NCBI GenBank assembly: GCA_008694505.1
Contig: VZDJ01000034.1
Span: forward strand, 6,534,354 to 6,598,353
Direction of reading: 5' to 3'
Length of the DNA stretch: 64,000 nucleotides
From: Cyanoderma ruficeps
Taxonomy: Eukaryota; Chordata; Aves; Passeriformes; Timaliidae
Positions 11,861 to 24,710 of this stretch are shown in pieces. A model generated the notes under the pieces. It made no database searches. It saw only the letters and a list, made by a program, of their open reading frames with translations, and was not told the DNA's origin. Numbering within the stretch: the stretch's first letter is position 1; each line of letters starts with the position of its first letter. A program made the translations under genes and the position numbers.

Positions 11861-14800
11861 AAGGATGTGTTTCCCGAACTGACTGGAATTCACTTATGTC
11901 CCAATTACATTGTCTCAGTAAAGAACTTCGGTCAGGCCTTGCTGAAGAGCCGCAGAAAGAGCACAAACCAAAAGCAAAATCCAGACTCCCCACCCAGACC
12001 ATCCCAGCTTCAAGGGTATGTAAAGGAGCAGAAATCTCACACCAGGGCTTCAACCCAGGAACCAGATTGTCTCTTCCTCTGCCACTCCTGCTGCAACCCC
12101 TTATGGAAGTAGTCAAGCAGATTTGCATCAGTGAGTCACCAAATGTATGGATATGTATTAGAATAAGTGTAATTATAACTCTTGGCCCCAAAGTATTGGG
12201 CAAACATTTTAACAGACTTGTTCCTTTACTCCAAACAGAAGACTTAACATGAAGAGTGAATTATCTGACCCCATCATCAATCCTTCCCCAAGGATACCAG
12301 GTCTGCCTATTTCAAGGAACACCCCAATCCAGCCTGCTTTTTTATACCATTTTCCCAGCACAGTGTCTGCCTCTTAAAAAACAGTAGAGAATTTCTGAGT
12401 TAACCTATCCCATGCTAAATCCATGCCTGCAATAACTGCTGGGAACCACAGAACCTTTTGCTCTGACATTGTTGCTCCAGGTAATCTACTCATGGAAAGA
12501 AGTAGACCCAAGCATCTCATCAACACTGAACAGCAGATCCTGGATCATGTGAGAATTTGGACCTCAGCTGGAGAGGAGGACTTGCTTCACTCTGCTCCTG
12601 AAGGCTATTATGCCAACAATCAAGAACCATATTAAAAGCCTGATCATATAAGCAAAATCAGCACACCCAAACAAGGGTTAAGTAAGGATTGCACCCCAAA
12701 GGATTAAGTAAGAGCCACTGAATAAATCTATTATTTCAGCGGAATGAGATGAGAATTGATGAAGTCTCAAATAAACTTTAAGCTCCTGGACATAGGTGAA
12801 CCCCACTTTCATCCTATATTAGTCATTGTGTGCTTGTATACAGGAATTCCAGACCTAGTCTTGAATTTAAGTCTTTGTGTTTCATGTCTCACACTTCTCT
12901 CTGTCTTTCTTCAACCCCACATTAAAGGAAGAAACCCCTTGTTTTGGAGAATGAACACTTCCTGCCTTTTCAGCTGACTCCATCTACTGTCTTAAAATCA
13001 GTTCCCACTTCTCTTGCCCTTCTTCAGTGTCTTGGGTTTGTGCCACTCATTTAACACTGGCTAGCTGTGCATAAGCATAAAATCCATTGTGCTCAGACCA
13101 CATGGGCCAGAGAAAACCAGAAACTTTCACCCCAGCTTTATGAAGTCCTTAAGACCCTCAGGAAAAAGCAACTCTCTAAATGTAAAGAGGTTATGTTCAG
13201 CTTTCCCTTCTCAGTCTGAAAGGATAATGTGCAAAAGCAGAATAGGAAAAATGACATGTGACCTCCAATTTCCTGAATGCTAACTAGCTTTCCTTGCCTT
13301 TTTGAATCAGGTCTCCAATGTAAGGCCAGGATGTGGCGAGGTAGCTGGACAAATAAAGAGTTCCTTTGCTGCCATGGCAATGATGCAAACAGCAGAGCAC
13401 ACGCCAAAGGAAGTTGCTATAAATCAAAACTGGTCAATTCTGTTTAGTTTTCAAGCAAAGGTTACGCAAACTGGCTGGAAAGTGCTTCACAGAGAAGCCA
13501 ATTATCATTTTCTTCAGGAAAATGCACTGATTTGCAGATTATTTAGCCTTCTTGCAACTCTCCTCAGGTCTGAAGGACTCTAATTTTGGAGACATACCCT
13601 ACTTTCAGGGTAGCTTGAACTCTGCCAGCGTCTTAGGAACATAAAGGGTAAGACCACATCCCAGTGTTCAGATTTTTTTTTCCATTTTTCACTTAACAAG
13701 TAGTGAAATAAATCCCGCTTGGTGAAACATGCTTATCTGCAGGGGTAAATCTTATCAAGGATTCTGCAGAGTGAGCTAAGAACGTGGAATACACATTTGC
13801 ATAGATCACCCTCTTCTGTCCCACTGGACCTTTCCACGAGGAAACAGTCTTTACAAGTCTACAGCACTTCCCACTGTCTCACTGGTGGACCAGGACAGTA
13901 TTCTATGGTGCAGATAGGAATTTCTGTGACTCTTATGCCTTAAACTCATTCCTTTTGGGACTCAGACAACAAACTGGGCAATTTGGCCTTCACAGTGGAG
14001 AATGAAACTTCTTTGCTAAACACCATTCAATCACCATCAGAAGCAGAATGAAATCCAGCTTGTTCTTAGACAGCTATTTTGGTTTTGTGGGCTACTTGTG
14101 ACTAAATTTCTTGGGGAAGGGGAAGGAGGAGGTTCTGCTCCATCATTTGAGAAGCTGCACCCTCAGACTGTTTTATAAGGAACCCAGTTGGCAATATTCA
14201 CCATGCATGACTCCGTTACTGGATGGGGCGGCCAGCGAGCAAAACTCCACTGCAAACCTTGCTGAGTTCTGTCAACACTGCATCTCATCTGGGCTAATGT
14301 AAACCAGAACCTCACCCTCCCTGGAAGGGGTCAGATAGAGTTATAAAGCATGAGAGTGTTGACAGGGTCTCCAGAAACATGCTCCTGTTGTATCATTAGG
14401 TCCATATTCCCTGCATCTCACTCCTCCTGGATGATGCCTAGGTTCATTCTGATGCCAGAGACATTCTGCAGGCAGACACAGGCTCCTTTCCAGTTTACCC
14501 AACTTCAGTCTGCCCAACTCCTCCCCCAAAATGTCATATTTATACCTATGCTAGGAGAGTGCAAAGCACTACTCAGTCAAAACAGTGGAGAATTTATCCT
14601 TCAATTGCCTAACGTTTACAGGGCACACAGCAAGAAAGTACTTGGCTTCTCCCTGCTCTTAACTGGTAGGCCCCTCTTGGCTTGCCAGACCCTCCAGATG
14701 GTGGGGCAGATATAACAGGACAGAATTATTTTCTAGGCGAAGCAGAAACCTCCTGTCCCAAAATTTACAAGAGTCAGCAGATAAACAGTGATGGATCTCA

Positions 14801-16032
14801 ATGGACACTGACTAGGTGCAGGCTTCCTAAAAATAGTAACGGCTTCACCCACAGAAATATTCATAATTAACAGGTAAAATATGGCATAGTATTTGCATAA
14901 GGGTAGACAGCACTGTAAGGAGGAACAGTTTGTGCTGGTATGGGACCAAGAAGGTCTCCATGTCTTCAGGGTTCCTTGTGAAACACACTGATCTAATGCA
15001 GCCTCTTTCTCACCCAGGGCAATTCACTAACTAATTGTTCCCTCTAAGGTGGCAGCAAAGAAGCAAACAGACTGGACAAGGGATTTTTGCCTTCTTGTTA
15101 CAAGTGTCCTGTGGCCTGGCACAAAATAAAGGACACACTGATCACAGCCCTCACGGCCTCTGAAAGAATTTAATGCTAACTTAAGTTAATTTTGTACTCC
15201 TTATTTAGACAAAGAGGATGAAGGAAGAGACAGAGTGAGAGCGCCAGCAGAGCAACTGACTTCCCGTCATTTCATTTCAGTTTTACCAGAATCAAATAAG
15301 CAAAAAACCCACACATCACGCTTTTATAATCAAGACAGCTGAAAATGAATGAATACATTGGATTACTTTGTACTGACCTGACTTCAGAGCCTTTACAGTG
15401 ATAGAATTTCAAACTTTTTGGAGACTATTGATGTCAGAATTTGCCTTTAAGTCATGCAAGTAAGAAAAATAACGTCACCTAATCCTAGGAATCTACAGCT
15501 AGGTCTTTAAGCAAAATGTGCACCCACTTCAATGCTACACTCATCACTGTCTCCTAGGGTTTGAAAATTAATTGCCATTAAGCAAGACGGCAGAATTAGA
15601 TACAGAAGAGCCAAGGTAAGATCCAGTTGCAGATAGTGGTGATTTTGGTGCTGGGACTTTAAAATGGATTCCACAGCATGTGTCACCATAGTATGATGAT
15701 GCTTTAATTTTCTTGTTTCCCCACCCAAATGGACTCAAGTTATTTTTATGAAGTCTGCTGAATGGAAATAGAGGATACCTTTGGTCAGCAGTGCTTGATC
15801 ACAACAGACTGCAGCCTGCAGATGTGGTATGGCTGTGAAAGTCCCAGATCAAAGTCTTGCTGCCAAAGCAGGTGATGAGCCAACTAAAATTTGGGATACA
15901 CTCATGGTTTTGACTATGTAGCAGCAGAATGGTCTCCTCTAACTTTCTGTGTTAAAAGCCATCCGGCCTATTACCAGCATGGTATAATCCAGCAGCATCT
16001 AATTGGCTGCTGCCACCCTCAGCTACCCCCAC

Positions 16033-16185
16033 CTTTAGCACTGGCAGATATGTCAAAGCAAAAACATCTCAGCATTTCTGATCTCCCTGGGGTCACATCT
16101 GGTTTGAGTAAGGCTCCCCATTTGGTTCCAATCCACTGATTTCCTGCTACTGTCCATGAAAAAGAGTGGAACTCTGTGGCTTCCC
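16033..16185 (-). CDS. Possible exon of the CIROZ-like locus
   Basis: This 153-nt segment is open in one frame, with an acceptor (ATTACACCCAG) and an acceptable donor (GCTAAAG|GTGGGG). It enters and leaves in phase 1, so it fits after the 24.6 kb exon. Its translation has tryptophans and cysteines of a globular domain (SFSWTVAGNQWIGTKWGALL, MLRCFCFDISAS). Chance open frames of this length are common, so this is a suggestion only. Confidence 0.28.
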
Positions 16186-17639
16186 CTGGGTGTAATGGTC
16201 TAATCTGTATCTTGTTGTGCACTGTAGAGGGGAGGGGGAATCAGTGCTACTTGGGAGCAGATTCCTCTTCCCCTGCGACTGCATCCTGATCTTATGCAAA
16301 ACACCTTTATTCTCGCCAGTAATGGCAGTCCCAGATGTCCTGGTGCCCTGCCTGTATCATCCATATTGCTCCAGCCTCCTAATTGAGTCCTTTCCTGGAT
16401 AGGACAGGCTTTCCTCGTTACAATGAGCTGGATCTAATTCTATTCCCTCCCCTCCATCTCCCAGTCTCTCATCGTGAAACACGGGGCAGGCCCCACAGAG
16501 CTTCTGTAGGTGGATGACCACCACAGTGAACTGTTCTTGCAGCTACTGGAATGCCGCTCATGTTAACAGAACAGGAAAGCCTGAGTCAGGTACAAGGTGG
16601 TAAAGGCATCTGCTCGCCAAGGTTCTGGCAACATCAAGATGCAATTTAGTTCCAAGAAATAATATTTAGTTCTTTTAATCTATGGCTTTCAAAGCCATTT
16701 ATCCAAACCATCAATGCTTTGCAGCTGGTGAAGCAGCCTAAGAATATGTACAAGAGCAGTGGCAGAGCTCAGGAGTTTAATGGCTCTCTTGCATCCTCAT
16801 TCCGTAGGATCCTCTCTGTAGGAGGGCAGTACCCTTGAGTGATGTTTCACTCATGCTCTGAACAACGCAGGAAAATATACACAAAACAAATTCTCTTTTT
16901 TTTACTCTCACTCATCCACTGAAAATCTCAATACTGAGGGAAAGAGTTCAGTTCTTTTCCTCACTCTATTTACCATCTTATTTACACTTCTTCCTCTTAA
17001 TCTGAGCTACATAATCCAATGGTGGCCCATACAGCACATAGTGATCTACATTTTCTTTGCAGGCCCCATTCTGGAGCAATGCTCCAGTGTTACCACACTT
17101 AAAATGACCCTGTAATACATTAAGTTGCATTAGTTCAGACACAGCATCACACTATACCTTGGGTTTGATACTTAAAACTGGTTTGTCCAAAGTTAGTTAA
17201 CTTATTATACAAACTGCCTTAGGGTGTACAGGAACAGTGAGGCTTGTGTTCAGGCAAGTACACTCAGGTAAACTGAGGTACAAATCTATTAGGTGCATGG
17301 ACTTCAAGGCAAGTTCTCATAAGTGCTGGGAGGAGACCCAGCACATCAAATTCCCTTACGTGCCATCACTTTACTAACCCACAGTCTTCTGCTGCACTAA
17401 GTACATCTGGATTCCATCAGAGCCTGAACATTATTTTTTGAAATAACCAGATCTTTGGAAAGCAAAATACCTCAAAGCACTAGAACAAAAGCTCTGATCT
17501 AGAGGCTTTTCAGCATTTTAGGGAATGAGGGATGCTATTCTTGTTACTAGAAAGGCAACAGTACAAGGAATGATCTATAGGGCACAACTATGTTTGTTAT
17601 GAAATGATTTGGATCCACACAGAAATTCCATATGTGGTT

Positions 17640-17655
17640 CGCCCTCTGGTGACTA
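17640..17655 (-). promoter_or_regulatory. CTCF-like motif
   Basis: CGCCCTCTGGTGACTA resembles the reverse CTCF core GCGCCCTCTGGTGGC with one or two changes. Confidence 0.25.
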
Positions 17656-17739
17656 GAGGTTCCCACCTTGGCAGTAATCCTGGAGTCCCATGCCTACGGG
17701 CTCAGCAGCATGGAAAGGGAGGGTGGACGCTGGAGGAGT

Positions 17740-17910
17740 AATGGGATCATCAGGCGCTGAGGCTGCTGCTTGGCACGCAGACAATGTTTGTTTGCACCTC
17801 TTTGAAGAGGAGAGATGAAAGTGGCGCCCACATGGGCTGCCTTTGATTAGCTTATTTTTAACATTGCAGCTGCGATTATTTTTCTTTTTCTTGAAGCATT
17901 TCTTCCCCAG
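17740..17910. promoter_or_regulatory. Possible conserved non-coding element
   Basis: It contains GCCTTTGATTAGC (TCF/LEF-like), TGTTTGTTTGC (forkhead-like) and CATTGCAGCTGCGATTATT (E-box CAGCTG). The motifs are compact and no repeat overlaps them. Confidence 0.25.
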
Positions 17911-18180
17911 CACCAGAAACTCTGAGGTTCCCTTCTCCAGAGAGGTTCAACTTCAAGGAAACATAACAAAGTGAAGTGTGAATGTAAAGGAGACTGGACA
18001 TCTAGGGGCCAGTAGGGAATTATGTCATTTTATTTTTAATTTTACTTCCATTTTCCCCCCAATCCCCCATCCTCAGTGGGTCTCAGCAAGAAAATACTTG
18101 TTTACTTCTTTTTTATTAGGGAAAATAAATGAGTCCTGGGATTGTACAGAGCTGTCATGAAGAGGGAAATGTCTAATGGT

Positions 18181-18350
18181 TCAATTCCCAGCTCTGTCAC
18201 TGAACCACTCTGGGACTTCGGGAAAAGTCAGTTCGCCCATCTGTAAAATGGGATTTATAATGCGTTGCTTCTCAGGGGTATTGAAGGAGTATGAGTTGCA
18301 TTGATGGAATGCTTCATGCACCTTGGATAGAAGGGGCAAGAGCCCTGTGA
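18181..18350 (+). mobile_element. MIR-like ancient SINE fragment
   Basis: It shows TTCCCAGCTCTGTCACTGAA, CTGGGACTTCGGGAAAAGTCA and CATCTGTAAAATGGGATTTA in the MIR order, followed by a diverged tail. This is a second independent copy in the same orientation. Confidence 0.75.
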
Positions 18351-18514
18351 AGTGCTGTCCTTAATAGATACTTAGAGGAGTTTCCTTCACTGTGGTACTT
18401 ATCTGACCACAGCAGCTGAGTGCCTCACAGCCATTGATGGATTTTTTTTTTCTATTGCCTCTCTGTATCATAGGATTGTTGCAGAGGAAAGCAAGGCAAA
18501 TGGCAAATGGAATG

Positions 18515-18562
18515 GAATGAACCCAGTCACACAGAGAATATGTGGTAAAGTCAGGACTAATC
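18515..18562 (-). mobile_element. Possible short MIR-like remnant
   Basis: CCCAGTCACACAGAGAATATG and GGTAAAGTCAGGACT resemble the reverse MIR core (ordinarily GTCACACAGCTAG...AGCCAGGACT). It is short and weak. Confidence 0.3.
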
Positions 18563-19192
18563 ATTTATTTCCTAGATTTCTGCCACAGCCATTTGACTTT
18601 CATCCTAGGTATATGGATTTTGTGATCTGAAGGCATAAGAGAAAGCCACCTTCCCTTCTTCCTACACTGGCCAGTCACACCATGGCTGTCTTCCTTCTGG
18701 ATGAGGGGCAAGTGGTCTGGAAAGGGAGTCACTGTGGTACATTACTCTACTCCTATCATAACATTTTGGGGGTTGTTTCTTTCACTGCTAGAGTAGTTTT
18801 CAGCCAAGAATTTAATGCTAAACCAGCCTTCTATAGTAAATGTTCTAGCATTAAGAGGCTGATAGTAGAAAAACTTCTAGATTTGCTGTTCCTTATATTC
18901 AGGACTAATTTCTAGGGTTAGTGAAGAGCCATATATACAACTGAAATCAGAGAAAACTGCTGGTAATTGATACTCCCTAAAAAATAGCTTCACTATCTGC
19001 TGCTGCTTGTATCAGCTTAAGTTTAACTTCAGTCAGGCAGCCTAAATATGCAAGGCAGAGCATGATAGCAACAATATCAATTAACAAGATGTAGAAATCT
19101 TGAGTGGAGATAAGAGGAACAGCCAAGCACAAATAACAATCAAGCTCTCAACACTCACACACTTCAAAAGAAAAAATACAACTATGCATGTT

Positions 19193-19215
19193 TATATTTA
19201 TTTATTTATTTATTT
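19193..19215 (+). repeat. TTTA tetranucleotide repeat
   Basis: About five copies of TTTA within an AT-rich context. Confidence 0.85.
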
Positions 19216-20339
19216 GTGCTATCTATCAGGATATTTACCAGACAGAGAGAACCGGGGGCACACTAGTTAACTAAAAACTTGTGAGATGCTTATGCAAATC
19301 TAGCCACCTCTGAGAGCAAAATCTGGTTTTACCAAATATAACACCTGCTAAACCCTGTAAGACACTTCAGTCTTACTTTTGTCAGTACAAAAAGCTTAGA
19401 CAAATCCAGACATAACATACAACTTAATCAGGTTTCCTTGTCTTTATGGCATTTCTCCTGCTCCCAAGAAAAGAGACAACAGTTGTTCCAGTTCAGTGCA
19501 ACATCCAGGTAATCCCAATGCCAAAACATGACCCTGCTCAACCCAGCTCCCCATGAAGGAATAAACCACTCTTACAGGCTTTTTCCAGGATATTTGGAAT
19601 AGATATACGGTACAGGACAATTTATAAAGTATACTTACTTCAGATTCACTCCAGAGAAACAACATATTCCAATCCTACTCCAGCCAGTCACCCAGACTCC
19701 AGGACATTAAATCAACCCCCTGCAAAATTTACTGCAGGCCATCTGACCATACCATTTAGCCCACAGTAAAGACAAAATCTATACCTAGCTACAGTGAGGA
19801 AAGCAGGCAACTCTGTGGAAAAGCTAGCTATATCATTCAAGGAGATCAATGGAGAGCCCAGGCCAGTGACCTTGGCTTAGCAGGAAACTTAAAGGGAAAA
19901 AAAAAAACGGTCTCAAAACAAGAGACCATAGCTCTGTTACTCCACAGAATTCAAAAGCCAACCCTGCAGCTTACTGACCAAGGAAAAGTGCTTAATTTTG
20001 GAAACAGAGCAAATACTCACCCATTGCTGGTACAGGAACAGAGGTACAGAGCTGCTTTCCCAGGACTCTCAGGATGGCTGCCTGTGCCACACAGATAGGG
20101 TCTTGGTGTAGTGTGACACTTTGTAGTGGCTTTTCAGGAAAAAGTTACTACTCACTGTAAAGACTTTTCCATGGATTGTTTCCAGAAGGTGCTCCCTTGG
20201 GGATCTCCTGCCCAGATAACTGTGAGGAGGTGGCAGAGGGGTGAGGCACCTGCTGAGGGATGTGAAAGCCACACACACTGGTAAGATGAATTTTAAGGCC
20301 TCAGATTCCTCAGTTCTGCCTCAGAGCATCCTTTTCTGC

Positions 20340-20480
20340 CTAAGCCTTTTCTCAACTTCCTCAACTGCCCCAGCCCATCCTTAACCTCCTCAGATCAGCC
20401 TAAACTGCCCCAGCCCAGCCTCAACTGCCACAGGTCAGCCTTAACGGCCCCAGCCCTGTCTCAACTGGCCCAACTCAGAG
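20340..20480 (+). repeat. Degenerate minisatellite, unit about 20 bp
   Basis: Five to seven imperfect copies of a unit close to CCTCAACTGCCCCAGCCCAG (also CCTTAACGGCCCCAGCCCTG and CTCAACTGGCCCAACTCAG). The copies are diverged, so the array is old. Confidence 0.7.
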
Positions 20481-21660
20481 CAGCAACAGCCCCTGAGGGG
20501 TGGTCAGGGGGCTCCAACGGTCACAATATGGTGGCCAAGGAGAGGGTGCCCAGTACTCAGCTTACTGAGGAACCAGCACAGCTCCATGTAGATGACACAG
20601 CCAGACAGTGCTGCACAGACCGTAAGGATAGGTAGCCATGGCAGGAGACTGACACCTGCTCCTCCTGAACCACTCCCTGATGGACGAGGAAAAATGGCAA
20701 AAAATAACAGGAAATGGTGGCTGCCTCAGGCCCCCAAACTGGCCTCAGTCTCCCACAGACATGGGCCCTGCTGACCCGCCAGCCACATCAGTGGCTGCTA
20801 AAAGCCTTCTCTCCAGTGTGAACTCCAGCTGTGTCCACAGAACACTCTCAGGAAGGGCTTTCAGAGGTATAAAAAAGTCCTTGCCCTGTCACAACTGACC
20901 ATAACGTAGAAGGGACAGCTGAAAATGGGACCTGCTCCACCTGGCATGGCTGTGAGTTAAGTCCTAGAGAAAGTTACGAGTCTGATTGTGTTTCATTGTT
21001 TTTTAATTAAAATGACCATAATTAGGCCCTGGAAAGAGCAGGTTACAGGGACAGTGAAGCTCAGTGGAAGTTGTGAAGAGTCAGGTTTTATTTTTGGAGT
21101 AGCCACTGACTCTGGTGCAGTGCTGGACATGTTAATATATTTCTGCTGCCCTTAACACCTCTTGTTTTGTTTTAATTTAACTGTTTTTAGGCAAGAATGC
21201 ATTTTTGAGTATACAGATCTGTGCACAGCAGGACTCTGCTCTGTCATGTGGCCATACAGGATAATGGCATGCAAGTCATAGCAATTTTTTGCACTGGCTG
21301 AGAGATTCAAGAGGCTGATCCCTCAACTGGGGACTAGTAGGTCCCATTTGATGTCCAGCTTTTGCAGCAGAGCTGGCTGCCACATTGTGGCCTGTTCCCC
21401 TGAACGTCACATCTGGCTGATGTAAAACACACATGTTTTGACTGAAGCTTTTTCTTTAAAATGCCAACATTAAAGGAAGGTTTGCTTTGTAAAACTGAAA
21501 CTGTAAAACTGTTCTGAAACCCAATCTGGGGGATTAAAAGAACCACATGAAAAGGGATAAATATGACCTGGACATTTACTTCCTGTGCAGAAGTTCGCTG
21601 AACATGTGCCTCCCAGCCTGTCAGTGCAAAACAAGACCTTCTGCTCTTATTCTCAGAATG

Positions 21661-21699
21661 AAAAAAAAAAAAAAAAAAAAAAAANAAAAAAAAAAAAAA
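21661..21699 (+). repeat. Poly(A) run with a one-base N
   Basis: A 39-base A-run broken by N at 21685, followed by a purine-rich GGAGAAGAGAGG tail. The true length is unknown. Confidence 0.9.
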
Positions 21700-23499
21700 G
21701 GAGAAGAGAGGAAGACATGACAATCCTTTTCTATGTCATGCCTTATGTCTGATACATTGATTTCTTTACAGTGACATCTCATGCACCTTAAAACCAGAAA
21801 GATGCACAACTAGTAATCAGAAATTTAGCATTAACAAACTATTCTTATTTGTACTATATGGTAAAATTGAGCTTGATCCATTTTTAATTGGCAATCCTTT
21901 GCGTTTCAGTGGGAGTAAGATCAGACCTAAAGATACAATGGACTGAGTCCAAGGATTCTCTGATGATGTACAGAAAAAACACATGGATAGACAGAGCTTC
22001 AGTTAGTCAGAAAATGGCTCACTTTCAAACAAACTAATGCAAGATGTTTATATCAGTATTGTCCATTTCAAGTATTAAAAGTAATTTTTGGGTTCCAAAA
22101 ACAACTCTACTTAAATATTATGAGACTTGAAAGGCAAAAAAAAGGTTACCGATTCTCTGTATTTCTTTCCTAGGTTTTGAGTCTTCAAGAAGATATCACA
22201 TTTTTTCTGGCTTCCTTTACTAATAATGAACTGCTAGAAGCTTGATTATTTTTAAAACTGAAATTGATATTGTGATTTATTACAGTATGATTTCAGAAGA
22301 CGAGTCAGGAGGAAAAAATCATATAAATGCAGGCAATACATTAAAGTCATTATTGTTCTCAAAATAACTTTTTGGTCTCAGGTCCCAGTACACAAACTGC
22401 AGAGGATAAAATGCAATATAATGTAAAATTTGGCATTGCCATTCTGTTTTGGCAAAAAATGTTCCCTTATCCCAATAAGGTTCCCTAAAAGCCAGTTACA
22501 CATTAATTTGGGAGTATATTTCTCCCTCATGGACAATGGTGTTAAATTACCCTGAAAGTGGAATTAGTTGCCCAACAGTCATAATTTGGAGAAACACAAC
22601 TTTATATACAGAGAGAAGAAAGCACTTTTGATATAAAACCAGACTTCCAATAGACAATATTGGCCTCTGCACACTGAATGCCATGGAGTACCTGCCTGCA
22701 CCACTGGGTTGTAACTGCTGCAATAGCTAAACCTGTGGATGCACACGTGTGATCCTAGTTGGATCTGAGTTGGAAATTTTCTGGTTTTCAGGGTACTTGA
22801 ATCTGTAGTTTGTCAGTTCAGCCCCCCTGTTGATTGAGTTCTTTGCTTTTTTTATTTGTTTTTTAATTTTAGAGGGCTTAAGTGTGGATTGGTGTTCTTG
22901 GGTAATGCCCCCTGTCCCATATAAGAGATAGAGACACCTAATAATCCCACACCATATTACATTTTCCCCAAATGCTCTCCCAACTGGGTTTCATCTTTGA
23001 GATAGACTCATCTCGTCCACTTGCAACCTTAGTTTCTAATTCCATGGAAGCCTTTCCCATTGTCTGCTATTGCATAGTGCTGGTAAAAAATCTTCCTTCT
23101 CTCTAACCTTGACACAATTTTAAAAAACAACAACGTATGAACTTGCATTTTCAACCCAGAACTAAGCAAAACAAAAATGTCTTTCTAAGTCATTGTTCAA
23201 TGGAGAAAAAACAGTTCCCAAATCCTTTTCAAATCCAAAGTGGACAGTGCCTCAGTCATTTCCAGGATAGAAAGAGGCCATTTTATGCTGCGAAAAGCAT
23301 CCATTTTCTGTGTCAGTCCTAAGCCAGGGAGGCTTGTGCCTGAGTCAGTTCTAGGGGGGGAATGGCTGGCATTTCTCCAAGCTTGGGAGTGTTGCTATCA
23401 CAGCAATTGTTTGGTGATGCCATCCCAATGAAGCTTCATTATGGTGTTCCTCTTTCTATAAACCTCAGTGCCCTCCAGTGTCCCCAGCAATCACTTATC

Positions 23500-23830
23500 T
23501 AATATTAGGATATTAAAAAATATGGAAAGATTTTAAAGAGACTTATTAAAATGCAATTAGCAGCATGTACGACTTAAGCAGTGAGATTATTTTAAAAAAT
23601 GACTTGATTGTGTGGAATGCCACGCACCTTATAGAGATAATAAAGCTGCCAATCAAGCCCATTTTCAAATTAGGAAATTTTCATTTTTTTTTTACAGCCC
23701 CCTAAGTGAATATTAAAACTGATTATTAACCTCGGAGTGTAGCAGCAGCCCCTGAGCCTGTGAGCTCTGAAAGGGAGGTTTCATAACCGAGAGTAGCCTG
23801 GGCTTCAGCTCCCGTTTGGACTGAGATCTC
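23500..23830. promoter_or_regulatory. Possible conserved non-coding element
   Basis: This AT-rich, repeat-free block includes ATGCAATTAGCAG, GAGATAATAAAG (GATA core) and CTGATTATTAACC (homeobox-like), then a CpG-containing edge. It is enhancer-like in texture; conservation has not been tested. Confidence 0.28.
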
Positions 23831-24604
23831 TGTGTTTATTTAAAGGGACAGTGCTCACACTTTGAATAAGGAAATCTGGAAAGGCTGCATGGGTCTGTTG
23901 TTTAGAAAGGGGCGAAGCTCCAGAGCTAGCCATGGGAACCTGGGAGGCCAAAGCGCTGGCTGCAGCGACCCGGCCACGGTGTTGCAAGGCTGTGACAACC
24001 TTGCAGGTAAGGCTGCCCCCCTATGTCCGATCACAGTATCTCCACGAATCCTGCACTCCAGCACAGAACCCGCCTTTTGTTCAAGGGAAAACGTGTACAT
24101 TAAATGTATGTTTCTGTGGGAAACACACCCCTTTGACATACTCAGGTTGCTGTACCCAGATTTGCAGTGGATGTTATTATTCCCAGTTTATGTTATTACT
24201 TCCGTCAAGTGTTAAACCCTGTTGTTTACCCTGTCTTCTTTTTATTTAATTTCTGTTCTACTGAGAGACAATCAAGTGTGACATTTCCTGCTATTTCACT
24301 TTGCTGGCATTTTTATTTTATTTATATAAAAAGGATCTTTCTCTGAGAAATTAAGTCACATTACCTTGACAGGCTACTCCTTTTGCGGCTCCTTACTAGA
24401 CTGTCAAAGTAGATTTATTGATGCTTCCTGGATTTCTCTCTTCAAGATAGAAATGATGAATTCACTGGAAGGCAGCAAGTTATTCTTAACTTGAACGTTT
24501 TATTTTTGGAAGATTCAGAGGGACTCACTTAGGAAGGGCTAGTCAGAGATTCCAACTCCAAAGCAAGAGAATGTCCTTAACTTTAAATATGTGCTTAAGT
24601 TTAC

Positions 24605-24710
24605 CTTTGCTGATCTCTTTGGGAACACACACAGGTCTGAAGATATGAATGTGGACACTTCCCCATACTGCTGCCAAACTGCTTTGCAGGAATGAGAGTC
24701 CAGACAATAC
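24605..24710 (-). CDS. Candidate coding exon 3 of the CIROZ-like locus
   Basis: This 106-nt segment has the best splice borders in the left half: TTCTCTCTGTTTAG before it and GCAAAG|GTAAAC after it. All three - strand frames are open across it. Only the frame entering in phase 0 follows the preceding candidate exon; it reads GSVHIHIFRPVCVPKEISK near its end and leaves in phase 1. The other frames (for example SSDLCVFPKRSAK) cannot be excluded. The splice signals make an exon likely; which protein it encodes is uncertain. Confidence 0.4.

Larger units (their letters stand above)
4397..16032. other. Long stretch with no recognised gene
   Basis: It holds a G-rich tract (4837-4862), a G-run with N (5810-5827), a CAA/CCAA-rich low-complexity tract (about 6080-6195), a poly(A) run (6572-6590), a CTCF-like motif (9043-9057) and a CNE-like AT-rich block (about 11500-11860). 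Open frames up to about 121 codons occur on both strands without splice or family support. It is probably intron of the - strand candidate gene. Confidence 0.5.
16186..24604. other. Long stretch with no recognised gene
   Basis: It contains a CNE-like block (about 17740-17910), a MIR-like SINE (18181-18350), a TTTA repeat (about 19193-19215), a degenerate minisatellite (about 20340-20480), a poly(A) run with an N (21661-21699) and a second CNE-like block (about 23500-23830). No open frame has matching splice sites and family features. Confidence 0.5.

Noticed and set aside
14341..14715. Overlapping opposite-strand frames of 62 and 121 codons
   Set aside because: A short acceptor-donor pair exists on the - strand (44 nt), but the phases do not fit and the + frame has no splice or family support.
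20300..20900. Possible LTR or endogenous retrovirus remnant around the C-rich repeats
   Set aside because: No TG...CA ends, primer binding site, polypurine tract or gag/pol-like frame seen.
21334..21809. - strand frames of up to 129 codons across the A/T run
   Set aside because: Poly-Phe from the homopolymer, with N inside; no family.
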